Assembly (NCBI RefSeq): GCF_001690195.1
Contig: NZ_LZGM01000085.1
Span: 1 to 64,000 of the forward strand
Source: Gilliamella sp. wkB108
Lineage (GTDB): Bacteria; Pseudomonadota; Gammaproteobacteria; Enterobacterales; Orbaceae
Length of the DNA: 64,000 nt
Reading direction: 5' to 3'
The position numbers and the translations under genes are program-made. Below the pieces are notes generated by a model. It was not told where the DNA came from. It did not search any database and saw nothing but the letters and a program-made list of their open reading frames with translations. Below are positions 38,476 to 48,837 of this stretch, piece after piece (position 1 is the stretch's first letter; the number at the start of each line of letters is the position of its first letter).

Positions 38476-39621
38476 ATGGACATGCAAATTTTCCCAGTAA
38501 AACATAGTAAGTTACTATGTAAGCCTGAGTATTTGGTTACTCGCTCAGAGTTAGAACAATTAATTCGAAAAATAGTAAACAATTTAATTAATATCCAAGA
38601 TGAAACCGGTGAATTCCTTTTACGCTTAGATGATGGGCGCGTTATTGATACCAAAGGTTGGTGTGGTTGGGAGTGGACTCATGGTATTGGTCTTTATGGG
38701 ATGTACCAGTTTTACCAACAAACCGGTGATCAAAAAACACTTAATATCATTGATGATTGGTTTAAACAACGTTTATCAGAAGGTACGCCAACTAAAAATG
38801 TCAATACGGTTTGTCCATTTTTAACTTTAGCATATCGTTATGAAGAAACTAAAAATCCTACCTATGTACCTTATTTAGAACGTTGGGCAGATTGGGTAAT
38901 GTATGAGATGCCAAGAACTAAATTTGGTGGATTACAACATATAGTTTATAACAATGAAAATCATCAACAGCTTTGGGATGATACATTGATGATGAGTGTG
39001 TTGCCAATAGCTAAAATTGGTAAGCTTTTAAATAAAAAAGAGTACATTCAAGAAGCGATTTATCAAATATTGTTTCATATACAATATCTGATGGATCGCC
39101 AAACAGGACTTTGGTTCCATGGTTGGACTTTTGAAGGAAATCATAATTTTGCTAACGCAAGATGGGCAAGAGGAAATAGTTGGTTAACCATTGTTATTCC
39201 TGAATTTATTGAATTACTCGATCTTAAAGAGAGTGATCCTATCAGGAGAACTTTAATCGAAGTATTAAATGCGCAAGTTGAAGCATTAGCTAAATATCAA
39301 GATAAAAGTGGTTTATGGCATACTATTATTGATGATCCTGACTCTTATCTTGAAGCCTCAGCAACAGCAGGATTTGCTTATGGTATATTAAAATCTATTA
39401 GAAAACGTTATATTTCTAATGATTATATTCCAGTTGCCGAGAAAGCCATACAAGGTGTAATAAATAATATCGATGATGAAGGAACATTACTGAATGTTTC
39501 ATTTGGAACGGCAATGGGTAATGATATTGATTTTTATAAAAAGATCCCATTAACATCGATGCCTTATGGTCAAGCCATGGCTATTTTATGTTTAACTGAA
39601 TATTTAAGAGTATTTATTTAA
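38476..39621 (+). CDS. GH105 unsaturated rhamnogalacturonyl/glucuronyl hydrolase
   Basis: This is a cytoplasmic glycoside hydrolase of family 105 (YteR/YesR type). It removes the unsaturated uronic acid from pectin-derived disaccharides released by lyases. It has 381 residues, the usual size. The (alpha/alpha)6 barrel features are visible: GWEWTHGIGLYGMYQFY (about 57-73), WDDTLMMSVLPIAKIGKLL with the catalytic Asp (about 158-176) and FANARWARGNSWLTIVIPEF. No signal peptide is present, consistent with uptake by the upstream GPH transporter. ATG 38476 is 3 bases from AGAGG and ATG 38482 is 9 bases; the latter may be the real start. Confidence 0.88.
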   Translation: MDMQIFPVKHSKLLCKPEYLVTRSELEQLIRKIVNNLINIQDETGEFLLRLDDGRVIDTKGWCGWEWTHGIGLYGMYQFYQQTGDQKTLNIIDDWFKQRLSEGTPTKNVNTVCPFLTLAYRYEETKNPTYVPYLERWADWVMYEMPRTKFGGLQHIVYNNENHQQLWDDTLMMSVLPIAKIGKLLNKKEYIQEAIYQILFHIQYLMDRQTGLWFHGWTFEGNHNFANARWARGNSWLTIVIPEFIELLDLKESDPIRRTLIEVLNAQVEALAKYQDKSGLWHTIIDDPDSYLEASATAGFAYGILKSIRKRYISNDYIPVAEKAIQGVINNIDDEGTLLNVSFGTAMGNDIDFYKKIPLTSMPYGQAMAILCLTEYLRVFI

Positions 39622-39728
39622 ACTAGAATAATTGATTTGGATTAGGTTTATTATTTTTTTTAGGTATAATTACGATATTTCAATAAATCACATTATTGAT
39701 TCATATAAAATAATAATATAGGTATCGT

Positions 39729-40424
39729 ATGAGTAATCCACTAACATGGCATGATGTCATCGGTGCAGAAAAAGAAAAGCCTTATTTTCAACAAATAATG
39801 CAATTCGTTGCTTCTGAGCGTGCTGTGGGAAAGGTAATTTACCCTCCCCAGCATGATGTATTTAACGCCTTCCGATTTACCCCCTTTAATGACATCAAAG
39901 TTGTGATTTTAGGACAAGATCCTTATCATGGTCCTAATCAAGCTCACGGACTTTCCTTTTCTGTCTTACCGGGTATCAAACCACCGCCGTCGTTATTAAA
40001 TATTTATAAAGAACTCTCGACTGATATTGACGGTTTTAGTATACCCTCACACGGATATTTAGCCTCTTGGGCTAACCAAGGCGTGTTACTATTAAATACT
40101 GTATTAACTGTTGAGGCTGGACAAGCTCATTCACATGCAAAAATGGGGTGGGAAACGTTTACCGATCATGTCATTGCTATGATTGATAAATATCTTACAG
40201 GGGTAGTTTTTTTGTTATGGGGTTCACCCGCTCAAAGAAAAGGTCAATTTATTGATCGCCAAAAACATCATGTTTTGACATCAGTTCACCCTTCGCCTTT
40301 ATCCGCTCATCGTGGTTTTTTGGGATGTAAACACTTTTCAAAAACCAATAACTTTATTTTGCAACAAGGTAAAACACCGATAGATTGGCAACCTCGATTA
40401 CCGGAAAATAATAATGAGCATTAA
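39729..40424 (+). CDS. ung: Uracil-DNA glycosylase
   Basis: Ung excises uracil from DNA. It has 231 residues (E. coli 229). The catalytic Asp is in [22 protein letters not shown] (about residues 58-79), and the His loop is [18 protein letters not shown]. This is family 1 UDG. The 3' end overlaps the start of gntR by 11 bp. Confidence 0.97.
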   Translation: MSNPLTWHDVIGAEKEKPYFQQIMQFVASERAVGKVIYPPQHDVFNAFRFTPFNDIKVVILGQDPYHGPNQAHGLSFSVLPGIKPPPSLLNIYKELSTDIDGFSIPSHGYLASWANQGVLLLNTVLTVEAGQAHSHAKMGWETFTDHVIAMIDKYLTGVVFLLWGSPAQRKGQFIDRQKHHVLTSVHPSPLSAHRGFLGCKHFSKTNNFILQQGKTPIDWQPRLPENNNEH

Positions 40425-41418
40425 TAAAAAACGTCGAACAGGTTTGCAAGAGATTGCTGATTTAATTGGTATAAGTAAAATGACGGTAAGTCGTTTTCTG
40501 CGAGATCCCAAATTAGTGTCTGAACCACTTCAATTACAAATTTCAGAGGCTATTGATAAGCTAGGGTATATTCCTAATAAAGCCCCTGATATGCTCTCTA
40601 ATGCTAAGAGTAATGCAATTGGGGTTTTGTTGCCTTCTTTAACTAACCAAGTTTTTGCTGAAGTATTGAAAGGGATTGAGATAGAAACAGATAAATATGG
40701 TTATCAAACTATGATTGCCCATACTGGTTATAGTCCTGAAAAAGAAGAAATGCGTTTACGTTCATTACTTGCCTATAATATTGATGGACTAGTTCTGACT
40801 GAACGTACTCACACAGAAGCTACCCGAAAAATGATAGAAATATCCGGTGTTCCTGTGGTGGAAATTATGGATAGTGTTTCCCCTTGTCTTGATATGGCTG
40901 TAGGGTTTGATAATTTTGCTGTGACTAAAAATATGATTAATCGCATGATCAACAAAGGTCATCAACATATTGCTTATTTTAGCGCTCGCCAAGATGATCG
41001 TAGTATTATCAGACAAAAAGCTTATGAAGAAGCGATGATAGAAGCCGGATTGATACCCAAGACATTTGCCACTAAAGCGTCTTCCTCTTATTCATTGGGA
41101 ACTCAATTACTTCAGCAAGCGTTAAAAGATTATCCACAAATTGATGGCGTATTTAGTACTAACGATGATTTAGCTTTAGGGGTACTTTTTGAATGTTTAC
41201 GACTTAACATTAAAGTGCCAGAACAAATTGCTGTAGCGGGTTTTCATGGTCATGATGTTGGGCAAGTTATGACGCCAAAACTTGCATCAATTTTAACACC
41301 AAGAGTAGAAATTGGGCAGAAAGCTGCTGAAATGCTATTAAAACGTATTAACGGAGAATCCATTACTCAAAAAGTTGTCAATTTTCCGGTACAATTTTTA
41401 GATGGTGAAAGTATTTAA
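40414..41418 (+). CDS. gntR: GntR-like gluconate repressor (LacI family)
   Basis: This is a 334-residue LacI-family regulator. The HTH is [23 protein letters not shown]. The effector domain matches E. coli GntR along most of its length, for example [47 protein letters not shown] and [13 protein letters not shown]. In E. coli it represses gntK, gntU and gntT in response to gluconate. None of these genes is adjacent here; the partner operon must be elsewhere or lost. Its start lies inside ung. Confidence 0.88.
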   Translation: MSINKKRRTGLQEIADLIGISKMTVSRFLRDPKLVSEPLQLQISEAIDKLGYIPNKAPDMLSNAKSNAIGVLLPSLTNQVFAEVLKGIEIETDKYGYQTMIAHTGYSPEKEEMRLRSLLAYNIDGLVLTERTHTEATRKMIEISGVPVVEIMDSVSPCLDMAVGFDNFAVTKNMINRMINKGHQHIAYFSARQDDRSIIRQKAYEEAMIEAGLIPKTFATKASSSYSLGTQLLQQALKDYPQIDGVFSTNDDLALGVLFECLRLNIKVPEQIAVAGFHGHDVGQVMTPKLASILTPRVEIGQKAAEMLLKRINGESITQKVVNFPVQFLDGESI

Positions 41419-41728
41419 ATAAAACAATAGTCGTGAGTCAGATTTTCAATCTCTTTAAATTAAAAATGAGATAGGTTTGATAATTATGATCTGTGGCTTC
41501 CTTGATATATTAACATCGATCAAATATTAATTTTGGCATACAAAAAATCGAGATAATTTGCCTTTGGATATATTGCTTACGCTAATAATTTATTTAGGTT
41601 AATAAGTAAAAAGTCTAACTGAGTTTTTAGATTTCCGGTTTTCATCTTCTAATAACTATGTTAATATTACCGCTCAGTGGTTATTTATACCTACTAAAAA
41701 TTTATAGAAGAATAACACTGAGGCCCCC
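41419..41728. other. Intergenic region before upp
   Basis: The 310-bp AT-rich region has no gene. It should hold the upp promoter. I see no convincing attenuator hairpin or operator. Confidence 0.5.
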
Positions 41729-42355
41729 ATGAAAATAGTTGAAGTAAAACACCCTCTTGTCCGTCATAAAATCGGTTTAATGCGTGAACACGATATCTGC
41801 ACCAAAGACTTTAGAGATCTTGCCAGCGAAGTTGGTAGTTTATTAACCTATGAAGCAACCGCAGATTTACCCACAGAAACTGTCACAATTGAAGGTTGGT
41901 GTGGACCTGTTCAAGTTGAACGAATTAAAGGTAAAAAAATTACTGTAGTACCTATCTTACGAGCTGGTCTCGGTATGATGGATGGTGTCCTTGAGCATGT
42001 GCCAAGCGCGCGTATTAGTGTCGTTGGATTTTATCGCAACGAAGAGACACTTGAGCCTGTACCTTATTTCCAGAAATTAACTTCCGATATTGAAGACCGT
42101 ATGGCTTTAGTTGTTGATCCAATGCTTGCAACAGGTGGTTCAATGGTTGCGACAATCGATCTTCTAAAAAAAGCGGGTTGTAAAAATATTAAAGTATTAG
42201 TGTTAGTTGCTGCACCAGAAGGCATTAAAGTTCTGGAAAAAGCACACCCTGATGTCGAACTTTATACTGCCTCAATAGATGAGAGGTTAAATGATAAAGG
42301 TTACATACTGCCCGGACTCGGCGATGCTGGTGATAAGATATTCGGCACCAAATAA
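41729..42355 (+). CDS. upp: Uracil phosphoribosyltransferase
   Basis: Upp salvages uracil to UMP with PRPP. It has 208 residues, the same as E. coli Upp. The PRPP-binding motif is [15 protein letters not shown], and the uracil-binding C-terminus is [18 protein letters not shown]. It is the first gene of a upp-uraA pair, as in E. coli, with a terminator-like hairpin in between. Confidence 0.97.
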   Translation: MKIVEVKHPLVRHKIGLMREHDICTKDFRDLASEVGSLLTYEATADLPTETVTIEGWCGPVQVERIKGKKITVVPILRAGLGMMDGVLEHVPSARISVVGFYRNEETLEPVPYFQKLTSDIEDRMALVVDPMLATGGSMVATIDLLKKAGCKNIKVLVLVAAPEGIKVLEKAHPDVELYTASIDERLNDKGYILPGLGDAGDKIFGTK

Positions 42356-42370
42356 AATCTCAAATTTTAG

Positions 42371-42391
42371 ACCGGTTAATCCGGTTTTTTT
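42371..42391 (+). terminator. Terminator between upp and uraA
   Basis: ACCGG and CCGGT form a short stem with a 5-base loop, followed by TTTTTT. It lies 15 bp after upp. Partial read-through into uraA is likely. Confidence 0.7.
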
Positions 42392-42448
42392 ATGCCTGCT
42401 AGTTAATAATAAAAAACATGAAACAAAATTTAAGTTTAATAGGAGAGG

Positions 42449-43711
42449 ATGAACGTGACAAATACCATAACCGATGTAATAAAAAATGATACATCACCGC
42501 AAAAACACTCATGGCAAGATATTTTTACAGGCGCACAAATGTTATTTGTGGCATTTGGTGCATTAGTGTTAGTTCCGCTTTTAACTGGATTAAATCCTAA
42601 TGTGGCATTATTTACCGCTGGCGTGGGGACTTTATTGTTCCAAATAACTACCAAAGGTAAAGTACCAGTATTTCTTGCATCATCGTTTGCATTTATTGCA
42701 CCCATCTCTTTCGGAGTGGCTCAGTGGGGAATACCTGCAACTTTGGGAGGTTTAGTTGCTGCTGGTTTGGTGTTTATGTTTTTTTCCTTTTTGGTCAAGA
42801 TTAATGGTAAAAATGTGATTGATCGTATTTTACCTCCCGTAGTAACGGGTCCAATTATTATGGTAATCGGTCTATCACTCGCACCTGTTGCGGTAGGTAT
42901 GGCAATGGGCAAAAATAGCAATTTACCTGCTGAAAATTATCAATTAATCATTATATCAATGTCCTCATTATTAACTACATTGGTTGTTGCTATTTGGGCG
43001 AAAGGTTTTTTTAAACTTGTACCAATTATTGCTGGCATTATAGTTGGATATACGATTTCTTGTTGTTATGGTATTGTCAACTTTAAACCAGTTATGGAAG
43101 CATCATGGTTTTCGTTACCAAATTTCACATTCCCTGAATTCAAATGGCAAGCAGTTTTATATATGATTCCGATTGTCATCGCACCTACAATTGAACATGT
43201 TGGCGATATTATGGCTATTGGTTCAGTGACAGGAAAAGATTATACACGTGATCCGGGACTACAACGTACATTATTAGGTGATGGATTAGCTACTTCAACC
43301 GCTGGTTTTTTTGGTGGTCCACCATGTATAACTTATGCTGAAGTAATTGGTGCTGTTACACTTACGCGTAATTTTAAAACTCGCGTAATGACATGGGCGG
43401 CAGTTTGGGCTATTTTGATGTCTTTTGTTGGTAAAATTGGCGCTTTTTTAAGTTCAATCCCGACCGTTGTTATGGGTGGAATAATGGTTTTATTATTCGG
43501 CTCTATCGCTTCAGTAGGTATCAATATTTTAGTCAAACATAAAGTTGACCTTTCTGTATCACGCAATATGTGTATTGTTTCACTGGTACTTGTATTTGGT
43601 ATAGGTGGAATGGTTTTTGATTTTGGCTCTTATGCATTACAAGGGATCAGTTTATGTGGGATCTTAGCAATAGTGTTAAATTTGATCCTACCACATCCAA
43701 CTAAAAAATAA
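42449..43711 (+). CDS. uraA: Uracil permease UraA
   Basis: UraA is a uracil:proton symporter of the NAT/NCS2 family. It has 420 residues (E. coli 429) and 14 expected membrane segments. Substrate-site motifs are visible: PIVIAPTIEHVGDIMAIGSVTG with a conserved Glu, and GFFGGPPCITYAEVIGAVTLTRNF with the second Glu. The start may be GTG 42455 rather than ATG 42449: AGGAG is 9 bases from GTG and only 3 from ATG. With upp it allows capture and salvage of uracil. Confidence 0.95.
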   Translation: MNVTNTITDVIKNDTSPQKHSWQDIFTGAQMLFVAFGALVLVPLLTGLNPNVALFTAGVGTLLFQITTKGKVPVFLASSFAFIAPISFGVAQWGIPATLGGLVAAGLVFMFFSFLVKINGKNVIDRILPPVVTGPIIMVIGLSLAPVAVGMAMGKNSNLPAENYQLIIISMSSLLTTLVVAIWAKGFFKLVPIIAGIIVGYTISCCYGIVNFKPVMEASWFSLPNFTFPEFKWQAVLYMIPIVIAPTIEHVGDIMAIGSVTGKDYTRDPGLQRTLLGDGLATSTAGFFGGPPCITYAEVIGAVTLTRNFKTRVMTWAAVWAILMSFVGKIGAFLSSIPTVVMGGIMVLLFGSIASVGINILVKHKVDLSVSRNMCIVSLVLVFGIGGMVFDFGSYALQGISLCGILAIVLNLILPHPTKK

Positions 43712-43815
43712 TTAACCTTCATACTGTTGACTATATTAATAGTCAGCAGTAATACAGTAATAAAAGTATAGTTTATTGCAAACTACAACCACAGCAGATA
43801 GATATACATTTTTTA

Positions 43816-44258
43816 AAAATCACTTATTCATGTTTATAAATACAAAAACAGATTGTAAAGATGTTTCAGGTTAGATATATGTTTTAGTATAAAAAAGAGC
43901 TTGAATTCAACATCCAAGTGTGAATTAAATTGGTGGAACGTATAAATCAATTTCAATCAACAACAACAATGGATAGATATTCATTGATTCCTGTTAAAAA
44001 ATCACTTATTCATGTTTATAAATACAAAAACAGATTGTAAAGATGTTTCAGGTTAGCTATACTTTTTAGTATAAAATAGCCCCTGAATTCAACATCTAAG
44101 TGTGAATTAAATTGGTATAACGTATAAATCAATTTCAATCACCAACAACAATGGATAGGTATTCATTGATTCCTGTTAAAAAATCATTTATTCATGTTTG
44201 TAAATATAAAAATAGATTGTAAAGATGTTTCAGGTCAGCTATATGTTTAAGTATAAAA
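43816..44258. repeat. 182-bp tandem repeat, about 2.4 copies, inverted IS30-end-like
   Basis: The motif cacttattcatgtttataaa starts at 43821 and 44003, and a variant at 44185, an exact 182-bp period. Each unit contains gattgtaaagatgtttcagg and, further on, TTGAATTCAACAT or TGAATTCAACATC followed by aagtgtgaattaaattggt. This is the reverse complement of the tail seen beside the IS30 remnant at 24683-24762. The third copy stops at the lysS terminator. Confidence 0.85.
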
Positions 44259-44292
44259 TAAAAAACTCACTTACTTTACAGTAAGTGAGTTT
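44255..44292 (-). terminator. Rho-independent terminator of lysS
   Basis: A perfect 13-bp stem, AAACTCACTTACT and AGTAAGTGAGTTT, has a 4-base loop and is followed on the minus strand by TTTTATTTTAT. It lies 18 bp past the lysS stop. Confidence 0.9.
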
Positions 44293-44310
44293 AGATAAAT
44301 TAACAATAAC

Positions 44311-45828
44311 TTATTTTAAAGGACGCATGGTTGGGAATAAAATGACATCACGAATAGTATGACTATTAGTAAATAACATCACTGTTCGGTCAATACCAAT
44401 GCCAAGTCCCGCCGTTGGTGGTAAGCCGTGTTCAAGGGCTGTAATATAATCTTCATCATAGAACATAGCTTCATCGTCTCCGGCATCTTTTTGTGATACT
44501 TGATCAGCAAAACGTTGAGCCTGATCTTCGGCATCATTAAGTTCTGAGAATCCATTACCAATTTCGCGACCACCAATAAAAAATTCAAAGCGATCTGTGA
44601 CAAAAGGGTTTTCATCATTACGGCGAGCAAGTGGTGATACTTCTGCCGGGTATTCTGTAATAAAAGTTGGTTGAATTAAATTGGCTTCTGCTACTTCTTC
44701 AAAAATTTCAGTAACAATTCGACCTAATCCCCAACTTTTTTCAACTTTGATACCAATGGAGCTTGCAATTGCATGAGCCTTATCAAAATCATCTAAATCA
44801 GCATTATTCGTTTCAGGGCGGTAGTGACAAATTGCTTCACGCATGGTCATTTTAATAAATGGTTTGCTAAAATCAAAAGTATGTTCACCATATTGTACAA
44901 CTGCATTACCTGTTACGTTGATAGCTAAACGGCGGAATAGTGCTTCAGTTAATACAATCAAATCTTTGTAATCAGCATATGCCATATACATTTCCATCAT
45001 GGTAAATTCAGGATTATGTCTTGGTGATACACCTTCATTACGGAAGTTACGATTGATTTCAAACACTCGTTCAAATCCACCAACAACTAAACGTTTTAAG
45101 AAAAGTTCAGGAGCGATACGCAAATACATATCTAGATCAAGCGCATTATGATGAGTAATAAACGGTTTAGCTGATGCGCCACCAGGGATCACTTGCATCA
45201 TCGGTGTTTCTACTTCCATAAAATGATTTTCAAGCATGAAATTACGAATTTCAGTTACCACTTTAGAACGTGCTTTAAATGTATCGCGAGATTCTTGATT
45301 GGTAATCAGATCTAAGTAACGCTGACGATAACGCATTTCTTGGTCGGCAAGACCATGGAATTTATCAGGTAAAGGACGTAGTGCTTTGGTTAATAAACGA
45401 ATTTCTTCACAATGAATAGACAGTTCACCTGTTTTAGTTTTAAACAAGTAACCTTTAGCGCCTATAATATCGCCAAGATCCCATTTTTTAAATTGCTCAT
45501 TGTAATAATTTTCTGGCAAATCATCACGAGTTACATAAAGTTGAATTTGCCCAGCTACATCTTGTAATGAAACAAAAGATGCTTTACCCATGATTCGACG
45601 CATCATCATACGACCTGCAACAGTTACGATGATTTTCTTTTCAATTAATTCTTCGTTAGTTTTATCGTCATATAGTTTATGAAGATCACTTGAAATTGCA
45701 TCACGACGGAAATCATTTGGGAACGCAATACCTTGTTCACGAATATGTGCTAGTTTTTCACGACGTGTTTTCAGTTCGTTATTTAAATCTTCAATTTGAT
45801 TTTGTTGATCTTGCTGATTAGTTGACAT
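44311..45828 (-). CDS. lysS: Lysyl-tRNA synthetase (class II)
   Basis: This is a class II synthetase of 505 residues (E. coli LysS 505). The N-terminal OB-fold anticodon domain ([16 protein letters not shown], about 68-83) is followed by motif 1, motif 2 ([20 protein letters not shown]) and motif 3 ([19 protein letters not shown]). It follows prfB with a 30-bp gap, the conserved prfB-lysS operon. Confidence 0.97.
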   Translation of the reverse strand: MSTNQQDQQNQIEDLNNELKTRREKLAHIREQGIAFPNDFRRDAISSDLHKLYDDKTNEELIEKKIIVTVAGRMMMRRIMGKASFVSLQDVAGQIQLYVTRDDLPENYYNEQFKKWDLGDIIGAKGYLFKTKTGELSIHCEEIRLLTKALRPLPDKFHGLADQEMRYRQRYLDLITNQESRDTFKARSKVVTEIRNFMLENHFMEVETPMMQVIPGGASAKPFITHHNALDLDMYLRIAPELFLKRLVVGGFERVFEINRNFRNEGVSPRHNPEFTMMEMYMAYADYKDLIVLTEALFRRLAINVTGNAVVQYGEHTFDFSKPFIKMTMREAICHYRPETNNADLDDFDKAHAIASSIGIKVEKSWGLGRIVTEIFEEVAEANLIQPTFITEYPAEVSPLARRNDENPFVTDRFEFFIGGREIGNGFSELNDAEDQAQRFADQVSQKDAGDDEAMFYDEDYITALEHGLPPTAGLGIGIDRTVMLFTNSHTIRDVILFPTMRPLK

Positions 45829-45858
45829 AGTTTTCCCTTTTATTCATAAACAAGCGGT

Positions 45859-46957
45859 TTATAAACCTGCTTTTAAGCTCTCTTCAATAAACTGATCTAA
45901 ATCACCGTCTAACACGGCTTGAGTATTACGTGTTTCAACTCCGGTACGTAAATCTTTAATACGTGAATCATCAAGCACATAAGAACGAATTTGACTGCCC
46001 CAACCAATATCAGATTTATTTTCTTCCATTTGTTGTTTTTCGGCATTCTTTTTCTGCATTTCAAGCTCATACAGTTTTGCTTTTAACTGTTTCATTGCTT
46101 GATCTTTATTGCTATGTTGTGATCGGTTATTCTGACACTGAGTAACAATTCCAGTTGGAATATGCGTAATACGGACAGCCGATTCGGTTTTATTAACATG
46201 TTGTCCACCAGCGCCTGATGCGCGGTAGACATCAATCCGAAGATCTGCTGGGTTAATATCGATATCAATATTATCATCTATTTCTGGATAGACAAACACT
46301 GATGCAAATGATGTATGGCGACGATTACCCGAATCAAAAGGACTTTTTCGTACCAGACGATGTACGCCTGTTTCGGTACGTAACCAACCATAGGCATAGT
46401 CACCCGATACTTTTATTGTAGCAGATTTAATACCAGCGACATCTCCGTCTGACACCTCCATGACTTCGGTGGTAAATCCTTTAGATTCTGCCCAACGTAG
46501 GTACATTCTGAGTAACATATGTGCCCAATCTTGTGCCTCTGTACCGCCAGAGCCAGATTGAATATCCAAATAACAATCAGCACTATCATAATCACCCGAA
46601 AACATGCGACGAAACTCTAGTCTAGCTAACTTTTTTTCTAACTGTGCGAGTTCCAAGTTGGTTTCATCAAAGGTATCTTGATCTTCGGCTTCAATAGCAA
46701 GCTCCAATAGACCTTCGACATCGTCTAGACCTTGTGTTAATGAATTGATGGTACTAATGATTTCATCGAGTGCGACACGTTCTTTACCTAATGCTTGTGC
46801 TTTTTCAGGATCTGCCCAGACTTCAGCCTGTTCTAATTCAGCATTAACTTCTTCAAGTCGTTCTTTTTTTACATCATAGTCAAAGATACCCCCGAATCAC
46901 AGCGGTACGCTCAGTAAGTTCGGTTATCTTTGATTTAGTTGGATTAATTTCAAACAT
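45859..46957 (-). CDS. prfB: Peptide chain release factor 2, with programmed +1 frameshift
   Basis: RF2 ends translation at UGA and UAA. The gene starts at ATG 46957 ([20 protein letters not shown]), reaches an in-frame TGA at 46882-46880 after codon 25 (IRGYL-stop), and continues in the +1 frame from GAC at 46881 to the stop at 45859. The combined product is 365 residues, the E. coli length. The GGQ motif ([16 protein letters not shown]) is intact. The frame reading only from 46707 would lack the N-terminal domain. High RF2 favours termination and low RF2 favours the frameshift, giving autoregulation. Confidence 0.96.
46879..46894 (-). promoter_or_regulatory. prfB programmed frameshift site
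   Basis: The minus strand reads CGGGGGTATCTTTGAC: an internal Shine-Dalgarno-like G-run, the slippery CTT, the UGA stop and the following C (poor termination context). This is almost identical to E. coli AGGGGGTATCTTTGAC. Confidence 0.95.
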
Positions 46958-47084
46958 GAGTTTATTTTAGGCTATTTAAAATTTTGATTTTTACGTAATC
47001 GTTCATTGTAGCGGATTTGGACATAAATTAGCAATTATCATTTTTCAGCTAAGTCAATTGAGTAATCGTGTTTAATATGGAGGA

Positions 47085-47116
47085 TAAAAAAGATGACGCT
47101 TACAACGCCATCTTTA
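47085..47116 (-). terminator. Probable terminator of sodA
   Basis: On the minus strand AAGATG...CATCTT with an inner GCG/CGC pairing is followed by TTTTTATCC. It lies about 25 bp past the sodA stop. Confidence 0.65.
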
Positions 47117-47138
47117 ATCAAAATTGATGAGTAACGGA

Positions 47139-47765
47139 CTATTTTTTAGCTTGTGCGTATAGCTCAGCAACTTTATCCCAGTTAACCACGTTCCAAAATG
47201 CACTAATATAATCAACTCGGCGATTTTGATATTTTAAATAATATGCGTGTTCCCAAACATCAAGCGCTAATATTGGTGTACCGGAAACACCTGCATATTT
47301 TTCACCCATTACTGGTGAATCCTGATTTGCAGTTGAAACGACTGAAAGTTTACCATTTTGTAAAACTAACCATGCCCAGCCAGAACCAAATCGAGTCGCT
47401 GCTGCAGCTGCAAATTTTTCTTTGAAAGTTTCAATCGATCCAAAATCATTTTTAATCGCTGTTTTTAAATCACCTTTAAGTTCGGTACCAACTTTTAAAA
47501 GTTCCCAGAAAAGAGTGTGATTCACATGCCCACCAACATTATTTCTAATAGCAGTAACTTTTTCGGTTGGGACTTTATCTAAATTCTGTAGTAAGGCATT
47601 TGGGGTTAATGCTTGAATCTCGGGTGATAAAGAGTCAAGTGTTGCATTAGCATTATTCACGTAAGTTTGATGATGTTTATCGTGATGAAGATGCATGGTT
47701 TGTGAATCGATATAAGGCTCTAATGCCTCATAAGCATAAGGTAATGGAGGTAAAGTGTAGGCCAT
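47139..47765 (-). CDS. sodA: Superoxide dismutase (Mn type)
   Basis: SodA converts superoxide to peroxide and oxygen. It has 208 residues (E. coli SodA 206). Metal ligands are His in [13 protein letters not shown], His in [15 protein letters not shown], and Asp and His in [18 protein letters not shown]. The [10 protein letters not shown] and [10 protein letters not shown] signatures point to the manganese rather than the iron form. There is no signal peptide. It is a single-gene transcript on the minus strand. Confidence 0.95.
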   Translation of the reverse strand: MAYTLPPLPYAYEALEPYIDSQTMHLHHDKHHQTYVNNANATLDSLSPEIQALTPNALLQNLDKVPTEKVTAIRNNVGGHVNHTLFWELLKVGTELKGDLKTAIKNDFGSIETFKEKFAAAAATRFGSGWAWLVLQNGKLSVVSTANQDSPVMGEKYAGVSGTPILALDVWEHAYYLKYQNRRVDYISAFWNVVNWDKVAELYAQAKK

Positions 47766-47969
47766 GATATTGCTCCTTTCATATTAGGTATTGTTTACTA
47801 CTACTTTATCCAGTATACGAGCTATCAATCAAGCACTCAAACTATTATTTAGATAGTTACCAACTATCCAAATAATAGTTCATTTTTAACGTAAAGATAG
47901 GTCAATTGCTGCATTAAACCTATTTTTAATTTTTTAAAAATAATTTATAAACCTTATCAAAAAATACGC

Positions 47970-48806
47970 TTAATTGTTAGATATAAATGGGGTATACATC
48001 ATAATGGCATGATTTTCACTGATAAGCTTCTCTTCCACATAGTTATCAATTAAATGTGTCTTACGTTGCCATATTTTATTATGACGGGTATAACCACCCC
48101 ACCATTGTTGTTCGATGCAATGGTCAGTTTCAAAAATCTCATAATGGCTATTTAACGGGGTATTAGCTAATAATTCTCCATGTAAATATTGATCATCTAA
48201 CCACAGGTTTAGTCGATAAGTTGTGTTAGTTTTATTTAATAACTGCAAATCAACATAGTTATAAGATAAGGTTGCTCCACAAGCGAATGGAATTGTTCGA
48301 TTAATATCTGGAAAAACATCAAAACTATGTCGCCAGCGCTCAGTTATGGTTAAATCAGAATGTAACGCTATCCAGTAAATTAAGTTACCTAATTGACATA
48401 AACCTCCACCAATATCAGTGCCTATTTGCCCATTATGTAGTGAAAGACCTTCTAAAAAACCTCTTTTTTTAGAAGGTCGTCCAACTTTTTGCCAAATTGA
48501 AAAACGTTGATTTGGCTTGATAATTGAACCATTAAGTTTATTAATTGCGAGTCGCAAATTAGTAATTTTATTATATTGCAAATACATATCCACATCTTTA
48601 AGTGGTCGTAACAAAATGGATTGATGCTTTTTATGTGAATAAACACAGGATGTATTATTTATATCAATACGACAAAAAGAGTTTTGGTGTTGCCACCAAT
48701 AGAGTTTGCGTTTAACAATAAAATATTCTTTCCCTAATTTTAATCTTAATTTACTTCGATGTATGGGCTTATCAATCATTTTGTTGTGCATATTTTTATT
48801 TTCCAT
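47970..48806 (-). CDS. VanW family protein
   Basis: This is a 278-residue protein with a VanW domain. The family pattern is clear: LNGSIIKPNQRFSIWQKVGRPSKKRGFLEG (about 91-120), then IGTDIGGGLCQLGNLIYW and the HS-F-DVFPDINRTIPFACGATLSYNYVDL segment. VanW is named from vancomycin-resistance clusters, but its function is not established, and most members have nothing to do with resistance. No signal peptide or membrane helix is evident. It follows the GATase-like gene by 31 bp on the same strand, so the two may be cotranscribed. The N-terminal start is uncertain (ATG at 48806 or codon 5 or 9). Confidence 0.8.
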   Translation of the reverse strand: MENKNMHNKMIDKPIHRSKLRLKLGKEYFIVKRKLYWWQHQNSFCRIDINNTSCVYSHKKHQSILLRPLKDVDMYLQYNKITNLRLAINKLNGSIIKPNQRFSIWQKVGRPSKKRGFLEGLSLHNGQIGTDIGGGLCQLGNLIYWIALHSDLTITERWRHSFDVFPDINRTIPFACGATLSYNYVDLQLLNKTNTTYRLNLWLDDQYLHGELLANTPLNSHYEIFETDHCIEQQWWGGYTRHNKIWQRKTHLIDNYVEEKLISENHAIMMYTPFISNN

Positions 48807-48837
48807 AAAAAGTTAATATGAACTTAACTAGGTATCA

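Larger units (their letters stand above)
43712..44310. other. Intergenic region filled by 182-bp repeats
   Basis: The convergent gap between uraA and lysS holds no gene. A 182-bp tandem repeat covers 43816-44258 and the lysS terminator 44255-44292. The first 100 bp are AT-rich with no feature. Confidence 0.75.

Noticed and set aside
45859-46707. prfB start at 46707
   Set aside because: The preceding frame encodes the normal RF2 N-terminus via a conserved frameshift, so the gene starts at 46957.
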